64,000 nt of DNA from positions 248,001-312,000 of the forward strand of contig CM031553.1 of assembly GCA_018466975.1 (NCBI GenBank). The letters are read 5' to 3'. The translations under genes were made by a program, and so were the position numbers. Under the pieces are notes generated by a model. That model did not search any database and had not been told where the DNA came from. It saw only the letters and a program-made list of their open reading frames with translations. Below, piece after piece: positions 46,989 to 58,916 of the stretch. Origin of the DNA: Sparassis latifolia (taxonomy: Eukaryota; Basidiomycota; Agaricomycetes; Polyporales; Sparassidaceae). Positions within the stretch are counted from its first letter, which is position 1; the number at the start of each line of letters is the position of its first letter.

Positions 46989-47696
46989 CCTTGCTGCCCA
47001 CCCTCTTTTTCCCTTTACAATTTGTTACCTGTTTTTATCGGTTTCAGATCCAGGGTATCTGGTTTTTTTGAATGGGAGCTGATAGGGGATAGTAGGCGAG
47101 GATGCATATCCGAGCCAAAGGAATGAGCCTGAGTGCCCGGGTGACGAGGAACGAGTGGAATCGAGGAGTGACGAGTGGAATCGAGGAACGACAAGAGTAA
47201 TCGAGGACGAGGAACCCTCCCACAAGGGCAAATTTTTTCCCCCCTCCTCCCTTCCACCACACTCTCATTCCATCTTGCGAATTTTTGAAGACATCGCTAC
47301 ATCATGAGCCCTCCTGATTTTTAGGCCGGGGTAGTAGTAGGGAAGAATGGGCAACGCGAGTTGACCATTCACTGTGCGAAAGCAAAGCACAACGAGAAGA
47401 AACAAGACTAATGGAAGACAATGAACATAGCTGAATAGCTTATGAGAAGAAGATGAACAGAAGACTTGCAGTTGGAGCGAGCAATCCTAAAGGGATGCGA
47501 GCAACAAGCAAAACGAAGTTTGCGAAGCTGGATTAACACCCAGGTCAATTTTTTCATTTTCTGCCTCTGATTTACCCAGAATCATGCGATGACATGACAC
47601 GATGAACAACGATACATGGAGTTTCTCCATTTCATTTCCCTACCAACTTTCTTGACGACTTCAATCCAGGGAATTGAAGACCTGAATGGGAGCTGA

Positions 47697-48484
47697 TGTT
47701 ACAAAGCTCCTCTCTGAGGAACGCGCGGACGACTTCCGCCTCTACCTTTACCGATCACGCGACAATGACATCACAGAACCTAGACTAACCATGTGACAAT
47801 GACATCACTGACCACATGACCATGATGTCATCATGGTCATCGCCCTTGTCTATCCGGCACGGATCTACCTGATCATCTGACGATGTGTGCCTTGTGCGCA
47901 AGGCTTGGATCCTCTTCCTATCACACATGCGACAAAGGCATGTTTGCCTCGCCTTTGCCTTACCCTTACGATACAGTTACCGAACCTCATGGGCATGGCC
48001 CTAGACCCTGATACATGCGCTAGACGCACGACGACCTCGCTGCTGCCTTGTCTTTGCAGCATGACCTTATCTCCATATGGACAGATTGTCTCTCACGCAG
48101 AGTCATGACTGACTCAGCATTCTCACGACTGTGGGACAGGTATACGAACCCTGTGCCCTTGTATTGATACCGATGGACCAATCGTAGTTCTAGTATTACA
48201 GGTAGACAGATGCCTGTACTTGTATATAAGACCGACAGGACAAGCTGGAGTCCCCATCTTGTCCTGGTTACACATCAACCAGTTTTACCATCTACATCTG
48301 TGCGACAGATCGACCTTGGTCCGCAGACAGCAGCCAAGCGTTCATAAGACTACTCCACTGGGCCGACCTCTGGTCATCGCTATGACTGGAGGTCAGACCC
48401 CTCACGATTGAATTGAGCCCTTGCGAAGGCCTAGTCACTAGACGACGAACCGGATGTACGGTGGCACGACTGGCCCCCGTGACA
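47697..48484 (+). repeat. 3' LTR
   Basis: This 788-bp direct copy of the 5' LTR ends GTGACA and is followed by the second CAGCT target duplicate. A TATATAAGA motif lies at about 48223-48231. Confidence 0.95.
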
Positions 48485-49646
48485 CAGCTGATGACTCTCT
48501 TCAAGAGTGTTCTGGAGGAACTGTTTTCCAAGATCCCAGTAGAGTTTCTGATTAGCGTACAATTTACATGTAATTATGAGGTTTTCAAATCAGATTATCA
48601 TTGAAGTCGAGATATTGAGTGACTTTCCTCAGTGCACGATGCACTTCAAATTTTCTCGTTCTTGTGAATTATCCACAATTATCATACATTTCTTCACAAT
48701 TGTGCTGGGTGGTTTTTCCTGATGTCATTGAAGTTGAGAAATTAAGTGACTTTCCTCACAATGCACTTCAAATTTTTTCATTCTCATAAATTATCCACAA
48801 TTATCATATAATTCTTCGCAATTGCGCTGGGAGGTTTTTCCTGATGTTATGTTCAACCATCCTGTGGCGCAACTTGGCTGCAAGAAAACATGAAGACATG
48901 CAGTGTAGACAAGTATCTCACAATATACCATTGCTTATCATTAAGGAGAGCACTGGCAAATGGATGACAAGTTGTTCACCATTTCGGATGAGCTTCAGTA
49001 ATAAATTGATGATCCCGCAATCGAGGACCTCTTTCTCGAAAGAACCACCTGCCTTTCTATGAACAAGAGACTGTACATTATGATGGTAGTTCTTCACCAC
49101 TGTGCAGCATTGAATTTAGAATATGCAGAGCCCTTGTTACTCCTGGGTCATTTTGTCCAGATAGCTGAATGAGCAGGACAATCACCCTTCGCCACTCATC
49201 AACATTCATGTCCCCTTTAAGTTATTCTGTAATTACTGGCAGCATTGAACAAGAAAGAAGGACTCACATGGAGCCTCAAAATTTCTCAACTCTTTTATTG
49301 CCCAAGTCTTTGTTTGTTGGTCATTGCTGGTTAGATACTCAGCAAAAGCACCAGCCACAGAGGCATTATCAGTGACAATTTTGCAGCCAGGTGCTGCGTG
49401 ATTCAGTCCAACAATAATAACATGCAAGTTGGGACTTACATTTACTCATTGCAGTTTGCGAAATGGCATGTAAAGTTGACCTATGTAAGAGATCTGCTTC
49501 ACCCTGGAATGCTTTTTGCAGCCAAGTAAGATAATGAGGTGTGAAGCTCTCTGTATGTTTATATGTCAGTTCTGCTCAACAGATGCATCCATGATAACAT
49601 ACCAGCAGTTCCATATTGTTTCACCCAACAAATCAACTCCCTCAAG

Positions 49647-49859
49647 CATCAGGAAAACCCCACTTTTCCTTAAAAGGACACTTAAATAACTTAAATGGAC
49701 TTATGGTCCTTATTTAAGGACATAAGGACAAAAAGGGCCTAAGGCATATTCCCTGAGTGTCTGAAATTCGACTTATTTGAACACTTATGGCCTTAAATAA
49801 GGGTTCTCAGACTCAAAAGTCTAAATAAGTCCATAAGAGAAAGTTGGGTTTTCCTGATG
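49647..49859. mobile_element. 213-bp palindromic MITE in the right DUF2235-ARM copy
   Basis: The ends are inverted (CATCAGGAAAACCC and GGGTTTTCCTGATG), flanked by AG (49845-equivalent positions 49645-49646 and 49860-49861). The interior folds back with TTAAGGACATAAGG and TCCTTATTTAAGG type motifs. It shares the CATCAGG terminus with the 6.8-kb composite element and is absent from the left arm. Confidence 0.85.
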
Positions 49860-52800
49860 AGCCTTGTATTCCAGCTATGTTGTGTGATAATTAGCTGCAC
49901 AAGCAGTGTTGCACAATTAGCAAGGACACACCTGTCTGTTTGAATGAGTCAATACTCTGTCGACTGAGCACAGCATCTGGGGATAACACAAAATTTGTGA
50001 AATCAGTGACTGTATCTTGCCCACTATGCTTTGCAAGGCCCTTAAGAAACTGCACCCCATTGGAAAATACTGTCCCTTTATAGATTATTATGAGCTTGCA
50101 ATTATTGTGATTCAAATAGACAACCCATACTGTTATGACCTCCTCCAAGCTGCCACCTGCTTAACGTGCACCACCAATGGTAGCCCTTTCCCCCAGGTTT
50201 CACCCCTGGATTCTTGCCTATTATCACACCTAAAATTAAAATCAAATAAAAGGAAAATGAAAACAAAACATACATAGGGCAACAAATTGCGGGAACAAGC
50301 GTGCAGCAGAGTACAAAATATCTTTTTGAGAGAGATTTATCAAGTTAATCAAGGCATTTGCAATTTCTGTGCTGTTGAGGATGTTGACATGCCCATAAAG
50401 GGATGACCCCCGGGCATGCTCCATCAGCTGAAGTGCCGAGACCCGCATATAGGCAGGTAGCTTTTCTAATATTGAGACAATTCCTGAATTAAAGGAGTTG
50501 ACAGTAGATTCGGCGGGTGTATCTATGCCAAACAGAATCAACCAAACAATGACATATAAGTAAATGATCTCACCTCCCACAAATTTCCAAACTTCTTGTT
50601 CAATTAGATGAGGATTCACTTTATGAAGAGTGAGAAGTGTAGCAATGGCAATATCAGCAGCATCTGTGGACAAGCAATCTATCGCAAACTTTAAGATCGA
50701 CGAATCGTACGGGTGATCTACCCAAAGGGGGTCTGGAAGATACAGGAGCAGTATCGTTCGTTTGACTTGTGATAACTTGTCACTTTCTGCCAATGCTAGC
50801 GGCATGAGTACGTCCTTGAAGCCTGCACGCCACAATAACAGTAAATTAAGCTGAGGACGGTATTGCTGGGACTGAGGGTCATTTGAGCGTTGAATGCCTA
50901 TCCTGAAAACCAACTCTACGGCCTTTGCTTTGACTTCGTCCGTCAGTTCTCGTTTGATGAGGCTTTTGAGTGTTCTGTGTCCTCTGTCGGCCCAGATGAT
51001 AGCAGCGACCCCTGCTTCTGAAATTTATTATCAGAAAGAATGCACGCTGAAGAACAGTCAATATCGCACCAAATTCCGCTAAAGCTAATAAACGGTCTAG
51101 AGCAGACTGCAGCTCTGGTTCATTGGTGTACTCGAGAGCTTGCACGAGGGAAACCGCGGAGGAGATATCATATAGGTCAAACTCTATCCTCTTCTCAAAA
51201 CGGCTCAGTTCATTTATGTGGTCTTTTCCGAGAATACCATCCCAGGTGCAGGTAGCGTCACGGGAGAATATGAATCGAGCACGAGGGGTGTATCCTATCT
51301 TGAGAGTAACAGAAGCATGTATCTTCTGGTCTGGTCTGATATACCGATGTTCACCGCAATGAGGGGCTACCCTGTGCAACCAATGAATCAGTCGAGCGTA
51401 TGACCACCACGGCAAATCTTCCGATTGCGCCAAATGTGGCAAGCTCTCTGAGTGACGGAGGAATGGGAGCAGTTCGAGAATCCACCAGGATGGGGTGAGA
51501 GACTCAATTGGGGTCTCGTGTTTGAGTTGCTCCATATTCCACCCTACTTTCGTAGGCTTGAACTTGAGTCCCGCTGTACGTGCTTCGTTCGCCATCCAGA
51601 GAGCCGGTATATCCTCCATCAATAGCTTATCTTTTGGTCTGTTCCCACCTCCGCTAAGATGCGATGAGTACAGAGACATGCATCAAATTAAGTACACTGA
51701 CACATCTGAGTGACAGCCCGCAAACCAAACTTCTTTCAAATGGGTGTACACGCCATCTCGCTCACTACTGTTCATCCGATCAGTTTGTAGGTTCCGAGAC
51801 TGCCCGACGCTCGATGAGAGATGACCTCGTAGAGCATCCTTAGTACTGGGCTCAAAAAATTCCGGATTGAACTTGACCCGGCGCTCATCGAGAGCAAGAG
51901 CATGACGAACATGGCAGACGTGGTCGCAACTCCGCGTACGGGGAAGGTCCTTCTTGCGCCCGAACACGCCCACAGAAGAGACAGTGTCCCTGGACCAAAT
52001 AACGTTGGATAGCACTGTCAGATAGATAGAAGAAAACATTTACCAGACACCCAAGAAGTGTACTTTAACTTCACGATGAGAGAAGGTCTCCTTGAAGTGG
52101 TTTGCCATACTGTCATCCCTGTGGGACAGAAGAAGTGACACGGAAAGGGAAGTTCACATCAAGGGTCTATGACGATCGAATATAAGCACGTACGCCTGTT
52201 CGTATAACTGATATGCACTGGGGGAAAAATGTCAGTATTGTATACGTAGACGAGGAAGGGGACATACAACGGAATCTGCTCCTCGTTACCCGAGTATATT
52301 AATCCGACCTATTTGCAGAGAATCATTCGTGTGTTCGTGGATCACATATGCAAAGTAATGCATACCTGCTCGATCATTCCCGCTAGAACTCGAACCTGAT
52401 ACGCGCCGCGCGAAAATCCTGAAACCAAAAATCTGTATAACCTGATAGTGGAACTGCATGTGCTGCAAACGTACCAAACAGAAAGATCTGATCGCCTGGT
52501 TGGTAGGTATCCGACAGCCAACGATAGGCACCGAGGACGATCTTTTCGAAGTTCCTGTGTGTTGGCTTAGATCGGCAAGTTACAGAACACAACATAGCAC
52601 GCATACCGAGCGAACGCCATATCAAACAAACTGCTCAGCTTCAACTTCGTCCTTTTCCAAATGGTACTGCGAGCGGTGTTAGCATACGTGCCTATACCGC
52701 TATTGTAGTAAGAAAGCTGTTGGCCATCCTTCTCGATACGGGCATATATTTCGACAACGTTGGAGTTCTGCGCTAACAGTCAAAGGACCGCAGTGAGGAA

Positions 52801-53112
52801 ATATTGCTACACGTCCTACCTTGCGCCCAAATTGGTTCAATGTCCCGTCAAGCGCTACGATCAGCTTTCGCCCATTCTTCTCTGCCTTGCAGATCTTGCA
52901 GCAATGCTCCTTGTCTTTATCAACGAGCGTGCTTGACGGTTGGGCTTCAACTGCACCGGAAGCCGCAGGTATTCCTGGATTATCAGGCTTGTCGTTCCCT
53001 TTACCTAGGGATCCTGAAGTACTAGGCCAGGCTGACCAACGATTATCAGCATTCAACACAAAAGTATCAGCAGTATAAATTCACTTGGCTCAGCTCCAGC
53101 GTTGGAAGACAT

Positions 53113-56046
53113 GTTGGCGACGTTCGAGTCAGACATTCGAGGTCGATGATACAGATGAACCCCTAAGGTTTCATGAAGGCCCACAACTCATATTCCCCAC
53201 GCATGGCATCCTCATGTCTGATTTGCGAATTCCAGTGAGGCTGCCGGGAAAGCCGAAGCGCATCTTCGGATAGCCCACGATGAACGTGTTGCCCGGTCAG
53301 GTATCTGCATTCATCGATGTCGACATAGGCACCTTAGCCACCGGAATGACACTATCGTCACCGCCGTTCAGAGTAGGAAATTTCGGAACAAACGTACCGT
53401 ATGCGTGGTGTAATCGTCTTTGATCAGCCGCTTCCCGCTACGGGTCAATGGAGTCGCCCGCAGTGATATCCTGACTTCGAAATTGCGAAGACCGCCATCT
53501 GATCCACATGTTCTACTAATACACGGACCCTAGAGGGCCAATCGTTTTGCGTTCGCAAGTTTGAGCTAGATATTAGATACCCATAGAAATGGGAAAGGTC
53601 GGTCAAACCGTCACCCATCCCTGCGGGATGGTGTCTCTCGTTGACTTCGCGTTCCGGAAGCTAGGCTTGCGTGCAACCACATGACAACGGGTTTTGATTA
53701 CACGAAGCGTGCAGTCGCTAATAGAATCCCGATGAATGGCTGATGTGTATCGTGAGGCGCCGGTGTGACAAGTGCAGTGATAGCCCCCATGCGCCGCGTG
53801 TCGCAAGGACTCACACGCGCCCACAGATGACGATGGGGGTTGGACCATGAATACAAGAACACGATGAAATTGCAATAACCCATGATACCTTGCAATACAC
53901 AGTCTTATTCCGTAGGAGGGATTGTCTATGTCACCTCCGTATAACGTGACGGCTCAGTACGGAATTTTGGGTGATGAGGAGCCTGCAAAGAGCAGTCAGT
54001 AACGAATGACAGTGACAGGGCAGAAGGCGAACATCATACTATTCCAATCGTGACGATCAACGTGTAAGCACCTCCCTGGGTCAGATATGCGACCCACGTT
54101 CGCCTCGAGGAAGAGACAAGATTCGGTGCATACGGGCTTTGTAACGGGTTGGGCTCGGCTCTATCGGATGCAAGGAGAGCGGGCCATCTAAGTGGCAGGA
54201 ACGCTCGTCACGAGAGCAGTACGTGCGATAACGAGCGGATTAAGAAAGGCACAGTGTCTCCAAAACAGCGGAGCAGCCGTGCGGGCGATGGACGAAGTCA
54301 CCCTCGAATACGATGGCCGGAGATTGGTCTCAGAGCCGGAAGGGCATGAACAGGCCACGTACTGAGTGGTTGTCTGCCGAGGCTATAGGCTGTAGCAGGC
54401 TCTGGGTATAGATGCAAACGGCACAGTAAGTTTGGGAGTCTTTCACGATTAACATTTGCGTCCGGTGATACCAAATAACTCATAGTTACACAGACACCGC
54501 TGGTAAGACTTCACAACCGGGGTAAATGCAATATCCTAGGAGAAACGAAGCTGCTGGGCAGCCGAGGGGAGCAATGGTTCAAAAAACTATGTTCCGATCA
54601 AGCAATAGAAGACGCACCAATTGCACACTCTGGAGATCAATATTGTGCCTTGTTTGCTCAACCCTCTTGCACCAGACCGGAGAACGCTGCGAAAGATTTC
54701 AATATTACGACGCGGGATGATTTGAAAAGCCCTCTCCGACTCTACCTCGTGTCATGCGCATGGTGCGACAAGGCAGGAAGTTGGGCAGCATGCTGAGACG
54801 GTGTATGACAGCGCGTGATAGTTGGCGTAGGCTCGCAAGGGATAGCGGAGTGTGAGAGCAGCGGCAGAGGGCCAGGCCTATCCCCTCCCGTTCATGCGGG
54901 GGAAAAGATGGGTAGTCCAGAGCGCACATAACTTTCACTTCAAGGTCTCGTTCCCTATCCAGTTCAACGCTCGAGCCCTCCAGTAGTCCGTCCTTCCACA
55001 GCAGCAGCAGTGGGCCTCTACCAGTGCGGAGAGCACGATCGTGATCTTAAGGCCAATAAGACTGGAGAGCACACTCTCGGTTCGGTTGGCGCTTCTACAC
55101 ACGAGGTGCGGCGGAGCCTCCTGTCGAGCAGTGATCGCACTAGTACTCCGCAAAGCGCTCCTCGTCTATTCTCTTATCGATCGCGGAAACGACGATATCC
55201 TCGGCGTCCAGTCGACTGGGCGTGATGCATTAACGCACCGCACGTGGAGGCCCACTGATCTCCTCGAGGCGACCCTAGATCAATCATCATGAGTCGCGAG
55301 TTGTGCCCTTAGCGCGGTCATACCTATTGAGGAGCAACGAAGTACGGAGGGCGGCCCTCGACGCTTCCAGAATTAAGGCTGTTCGGGAAAGAAAGTCTGA
55401 GTAGCATTGTGCAGCCCTCAGAACGCGTCATTCCAAGGCCTGCCCCGATGCGCTTGCTGGAGAGTCAGGCTGCAAGAGAAAATGGGAGCAAGAACGAAGA
55501 ATGTCTGATCTATAGCAAACACTTCGTGACTGCAACTACTATCACGAAGGCATTGAAAAGCGTTCGCAGCGAGTACTGGAGACGATGGGGAAAGACGAAC
55601 ATATTTCGAGCACGGCGTAAACAGTGCGCGGTGTTGACCCGCCGAGAAGGAAACCGCACGTTCCGGTATATTGGCCATACTCGCAAGTGGGCTGTCTAGT
55701 AGTTGGATGGAGGAAAAGCGTCGACGATGCCGGTAACAAGCCACGCGAAAAGGCATCAATACACCAGCGGATTCGGATGGCAGGAAGTAAGGAAGTACTA
55801 ATTATAAGTTGAGATTAACAGCTTTCCAAATGGTAGACTCAAGCTATACGCACTTTTAAGCCAAGCTATGCCATTTCTGACCAAACGCAGTTCATATACA
55901 TAGTACTTGACCTCGATCCGTGGAGCTGGAGTTTCGCTCTCCTGCCATTCGAGTTTCGGAGTCCATATTTGCAGACAGATTACGCGTTTTCCGGGTGGAC
56001 ACCTCTGCTATAATAGCCCCACGGAGGAGGTTCCGAAGATTGTAGG
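53113..56046. other. Right-arm sequence between DUF2235-ARM and FunK1 copies
   Basis: This is the mirror of about 4300-7034. It holds the same short conserved frames as the left arm but no recognisable domain. About 110 bp at 54476-54590 is missing from the left arm; the segment is bounded by ACCAA on both sides. Confidence 0.5.
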
Positions 56047-56176
56047 ATGTTCTTCTGGTCAAGTTATTCCTTGATACTCATGACACACAGTCGCGCAAGA
56101 GGGAGGAATTCGGAAGAGTCAAGACCTCGTATGGTTAGCCAGCGTCGCAATTCAAGTTCCTCGCAATTCCGGGTCA
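56047..56176 (+). repeat. Third copy of a dispersed repeat also at 13594 and 39790
   Basis: The sequence from GATGTTCTTCTGG to AATTCCGGGT matches 13604-13733 (+) and the inverted arm copy near 39650-39785. It sits where the left arm has different DNA (about 4120-4290). Its continuation (TTTGATAGCCTCGTG) resumes at 56724 after an insertion. Confidence 0.75.
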
Positions 56177-56724
56177 CCTTGCTTGCCAAGGTCTCCTCGC
56201 TCCCCTTAATTGCACCACTTTTCCGTGCCCCATACCTGCCCGACTTCTCTCCGGTTGAGGCCTTCATGTTCGACTCCCACCAAACTCCCACTGTCATCAT
56301 TAACCCTGTACAGTCTGTTGTTGAATAGGCGAGCGTTGCGTACAATCTGTTGCGTGGCATTGCTTATTCAATCATTAACAAACATTATCCAGTTATCCGT
56401 TCTCTTTCGAAAACCAGCCCGGTTGCTGTATGCTTGCACTCATCCATTCAACACTAGACTACAACTATCGGACACAGGTTTTTTTCCGCTGTTAATGCCT
56501 GTCACAGCACATGTAGTCACTACATAGTCTAAAAAGAAAATTCACTAGAAGTGAATCTGCCACCCATTTTGAACTTCCCCTTCGATCTTGTACAACCTAA
56601 ACCACTCTGTTGGGGAAATTGTTGTTTACTACCCTTCAAATTGTCTAGACTACATGCGTATCTAACAAATGCACTACCACTTAGCAAGCAAGGTCAAGGC
56701 CGACGCCAGTCGGCGCTTCCCTAG
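56177..56724. mobile_element. About 548-bp insertion splitting the dispersed repeat
   Basis: The flanking repeat is contiguous at 13733-13760, so this is an insertion. Near its ends are the inverted words CCTTGCTTGC (56179) and GCAAGCAAGG (about 56682). The plus strand near 56215-56330 reads APYLPDFSPVE, which loosely recalls the end of DDE transposase motifs, but the frame is short and the resemblance weak. It is classed as an unassigned transposon remnant. Confidence 0.5.
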
Positions 56725-56879
56725 TTTGATAGCCTCGTGCTAGATCAGGCCTCAACGTTCAATATTTAAATGCATGACTCGAGCGGATCCTCGCTATATG
56801 ACGATACTCAAACTACATTTTTAGATCTCGATTCATATCCGGACGTGGGCGCAGATTCCTCCTCTTCTACGCACTTCAC

Positions 56880-57720
56880 ATCTGACCTACCCTCGCATCA
56901 TGACTGGTCGGCGCAAGCCTGTCCCAGACTTTCCCGACCATGGCCCTCAGCCAGGTCCTCGAAGAGTGAGTACCAATTTGGTCAAGAGTGGTGTTATTCA
57001 GTCCTGTTCAGGCCACTCTCCCATTCACGAAATCCTACAACATTTGAATCAATAAGATATCTGGCGCCCGCACATGGTCGTGTGCATGACATGGAGGCGT
57101 TTTTGTGGGTAATCACTCATCTGTCTCACACGTAAGGGCCCAGGCAGAACGCGGAGAGACGAGCTGAAGGACGACACGCAGGTCCCGGAAGCTCAACAAC
57201 GTCCTCTACTGTGTCGTCGATGGCGATAATTATGAAGTCCTGGTGCAGAACGAGGAGAAACTGTTCTCAAAAGTGTAGGCGACTGCGAAAGTACATCGTC
57301 TCTCGATTTCACCCCTACTTCGCGCCTTTGAAACCGTTCCTCCGGGAATGGTGGAAAATCTTGTAGTCACGTACCGATTTCGCAGATTCGAAGCCATCCA
57401 AGACCGGTTCCTGGTGCTGAGGAAGCACATCGATGTGTTGAAGCGGAAGGCGGGCACTACACGTCAACGTGTTCATCCAGCTACTGTCAACGAGGACGAG
57501 TCCCCAAGCTGCGAAGAACTTCGTGGCCTCTTGGTGGGCGATGGCTCCCGTCACCGAAATCGTTAAAGGGCGGTCACATGGCAAGGCAACGTTAACTATG
57601 CCGAACATACGAGACGTCGCCAGTCGTGAAGTGTCTCCGCTGCCCAAAACGGCGTTTGGCTTGATGAAAGATCTGTTCGTGCGTTGCTTGGACCACCTCG
57701 GATTATTTCCCATCTTCTAG
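56880..57720 (+). pseudogene. FunK1-type kinase C-terminal relic (right copy)
   Basis: This is the mirror of 3187-3985. The plus strand encodes VHDMEAFLWVITHLSHT (about 57086-57137, then a stop where the left copy continues TRKGPGGTRR in the same region), FHPYFAPLKPFLREWWKIL (about 57306-57362), an immediate TAG, and, in another frame, YRFRRFEAI (about 57371-57400). The frame break after WWKIL is at the same place as in the left copy, so the gene was already dead before the arms separated, or conversion has spread the lesion. Confidence 0.72.
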
Positions 57721-58817
57721 GTCATTCACTGTCGTGACTTCCGGATTGTAGTCACGCACCATCAATGACTGTGAATGTTATTGATATCGGATGCGATGTA
57801 GATTCTCGTTGTCAAGGTCCACAATTTCTGACATTTCATACGTCGCTGAGACACCGGTCTTCTCGCGGAAGGCCTAAACTCGACTCGCAAGATATGTACG
57901 GAAGCACATGATAGGAAGATTCTGGCTCGGGAGGGAATGAGTGCTATGCAACAAGCCAAAGGTGCATGAGCCTGAGGTGTCCGCGTGCACTGCTGCAACC
58001 ATACAACGGCGAACCCTGCGTTGGAGATGGAGAGCAACGGGGGTACGGTAACATGAGCAAATCTCCATTATGCGGCAATGCGTGTTCCGACATCAATCGT
58101 CCATTCGAACAGTCATGGCACTCTGGAAACCTCTTTCAGAAATACACCGCATGCTCAAAATCGTAGCATCAAGGCATACTCACCTCTCCTTATCCAGGGC
58201 ACGATGTCAAATTCCGAGGAAATGCACGAGCCAAGCAACATATGGTCGGCGCATGACATCTATCTCGTGAATAGCTGGAGCATATGTCCGTTCGATCCAA
58301 TCAAGCGCAGCGATGTCCGACGGGGAAGTAATGTAGCGGAAGCTCATGGTTGTAGTCTTCGAGTGGTCGCTTGTGGCATTCACTAGCAAACCGGTGCTGA
58401 GGGGACAGTTGTGGTCGAGACCTGCAGACGAAATGATCGACGGGATGCAAAGCGACGGAACGTGCATGAGCGCCGCGGCCCGATACGCACAGGGGAAAGT
58501 GGAGGGTACCGGAACGCAAGCATAAGTGATTAAAGGAAGTATGAAAGAGGCAGGGAACAACGGCTCTTCGCTGTCGATACCGAGTGGACAGCGCAAGAAA
58601 GGACTGCTGCCAGAATTGCACGCAACGAGAGAGGGGAGACGTAGCCCCATTGAAGTAGAAAATTGACAGACAACATGGTGGTCTAGTCGCATACCTCTCT
58701 ATGTCCCTGACGAGAAGACGAACGGACAGCGCATAGTGCAGGCAGGGACTGGAGTTCCGCTGTGATGCTGTCTTCAACAAAGGAGACCATAGATGGCAAC
58801 ACGGACGGCGGGTACAA
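57721..58817. other. Right-arm sequence without a recognisable gene
   Basis: This is the mirror of about 2050-3186. Frames on the minus strand at 58207-58939 are open but not conserved in the left arm. Nothing identifiable. Confidence 0.5.
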
Positions 58818-58831
58818 TGAAGAGTAAGAAT

Positions 58832-58916
58832 TACGGGTGCGAGTCCCGTTCTCTTAGCTGGCCCTGCGGGACTGACCTTGTCAGTTGCCCAGGGCTGAGT
58901 GCTCCTCCAAAAAAAT
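58832..58916 (+). mobile_element. SINE-like retroinsertion with A-tail and 14-bp TSD
   Basis: The 85-bp insert begins TACGGGTGCGAGTCCCG and ends with a short A-tail (CCAAAAAAAT). It is flanked by a perfect 14-bp direct repeat, TGAAGAGTAAGAAT, at 58818-58831 and 58917-58930. The left arm has one diverged copy of the site. GGTGCGAGTCC differs by one base from the tRNA B-box consensus GGTTCGANTCC, so it looks like a 5'-truncated tRNA-derived SINE. Such an A-tail plus long target duplication is the signature of LINE-type retrotransposition. Confidence 0.75.

Larger units (their letters stand above)
43590..48484 (+). mobile_element. LTR retrotransposon without coding genes (788-bp LTRs)
   Basis: The element is a 4.9-kb insertion with direct LTRs at 43590-44377 and 47697-48484. 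Each starts TGTTACAAAG and ends CA, and the pair is nearly identical. A 5-bp target duplication, CAGCT, flanks it at 43585-43589 and 48485-48489. The 3.3-kb interior has no gag, protease, reverse transcriptase or integrase frame, only short interrupted ORFs and tandem repeats, so it is non-autonomous (LARD/TRIM-like) and must be moved by a partner. A purine-rich tract, GAATGGGAGCTGA, ends directly at the 3' LTR and is the likely plus-strand primer site. I could not identify a standard tRNA primer site after the 5' LTR. Confidence 0.95.
42033..48846. mobile_element. Composite insertion: CATCAGG-ended element carrying an LTR retrotransposon
   Basis: The left end reads CATCAGGGAAAACCTCCCGC and the right end is its near-perfect inverted complement (GGGAGGTTTTTCCTGATG). 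Both are flanked by TT (42031-42032, 48847-48848). The left arm reads continuously across this site in an ARM exon (about 11320-11345). Without the LTR retrotransposon inside (43590-48484) the element is about 1.9 kb and AT-rich. Its right terminus is present twice in tandem (about 48602-48724 and 48728-48846). The 2-bp flank and terminal CA suggest a CACTA/CMC-type element, but that is inference. No transposase was found. Confidence 0.8.
40877..53112 (-). pseudogene. DUF2235-ARM gene, right copy, split by transposons
   Basis: The minus-strand counterpart of 7035-12477 starts at 53112 (MSSNAGAEPS) and ends at about 40877. The catalytic domain is well preserved: ALDGTLNQFG (about 52820-52850) keeps the family DGT motif, GFSRGAY (about 52399-52419 after splicing) keeps the nucleophile, GVWDTVSS and HVCHVRHALALDERR follow, and WFAGCHSDVGGG spans an intron near 51690. 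The His-region segment is single, unlike the left copy. ARM-like exons follow at 51679-50280, 49930-48850 and, after a 6.8-kb insertion, 42030-40877. The insertion at 42033-48846 lies within an ARM exon, and a MITE (49647-49859) lies further upstream in the gene, so full-length protein is unlikely. A truncated hydrolase could still be made. Confidence 0.82.
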
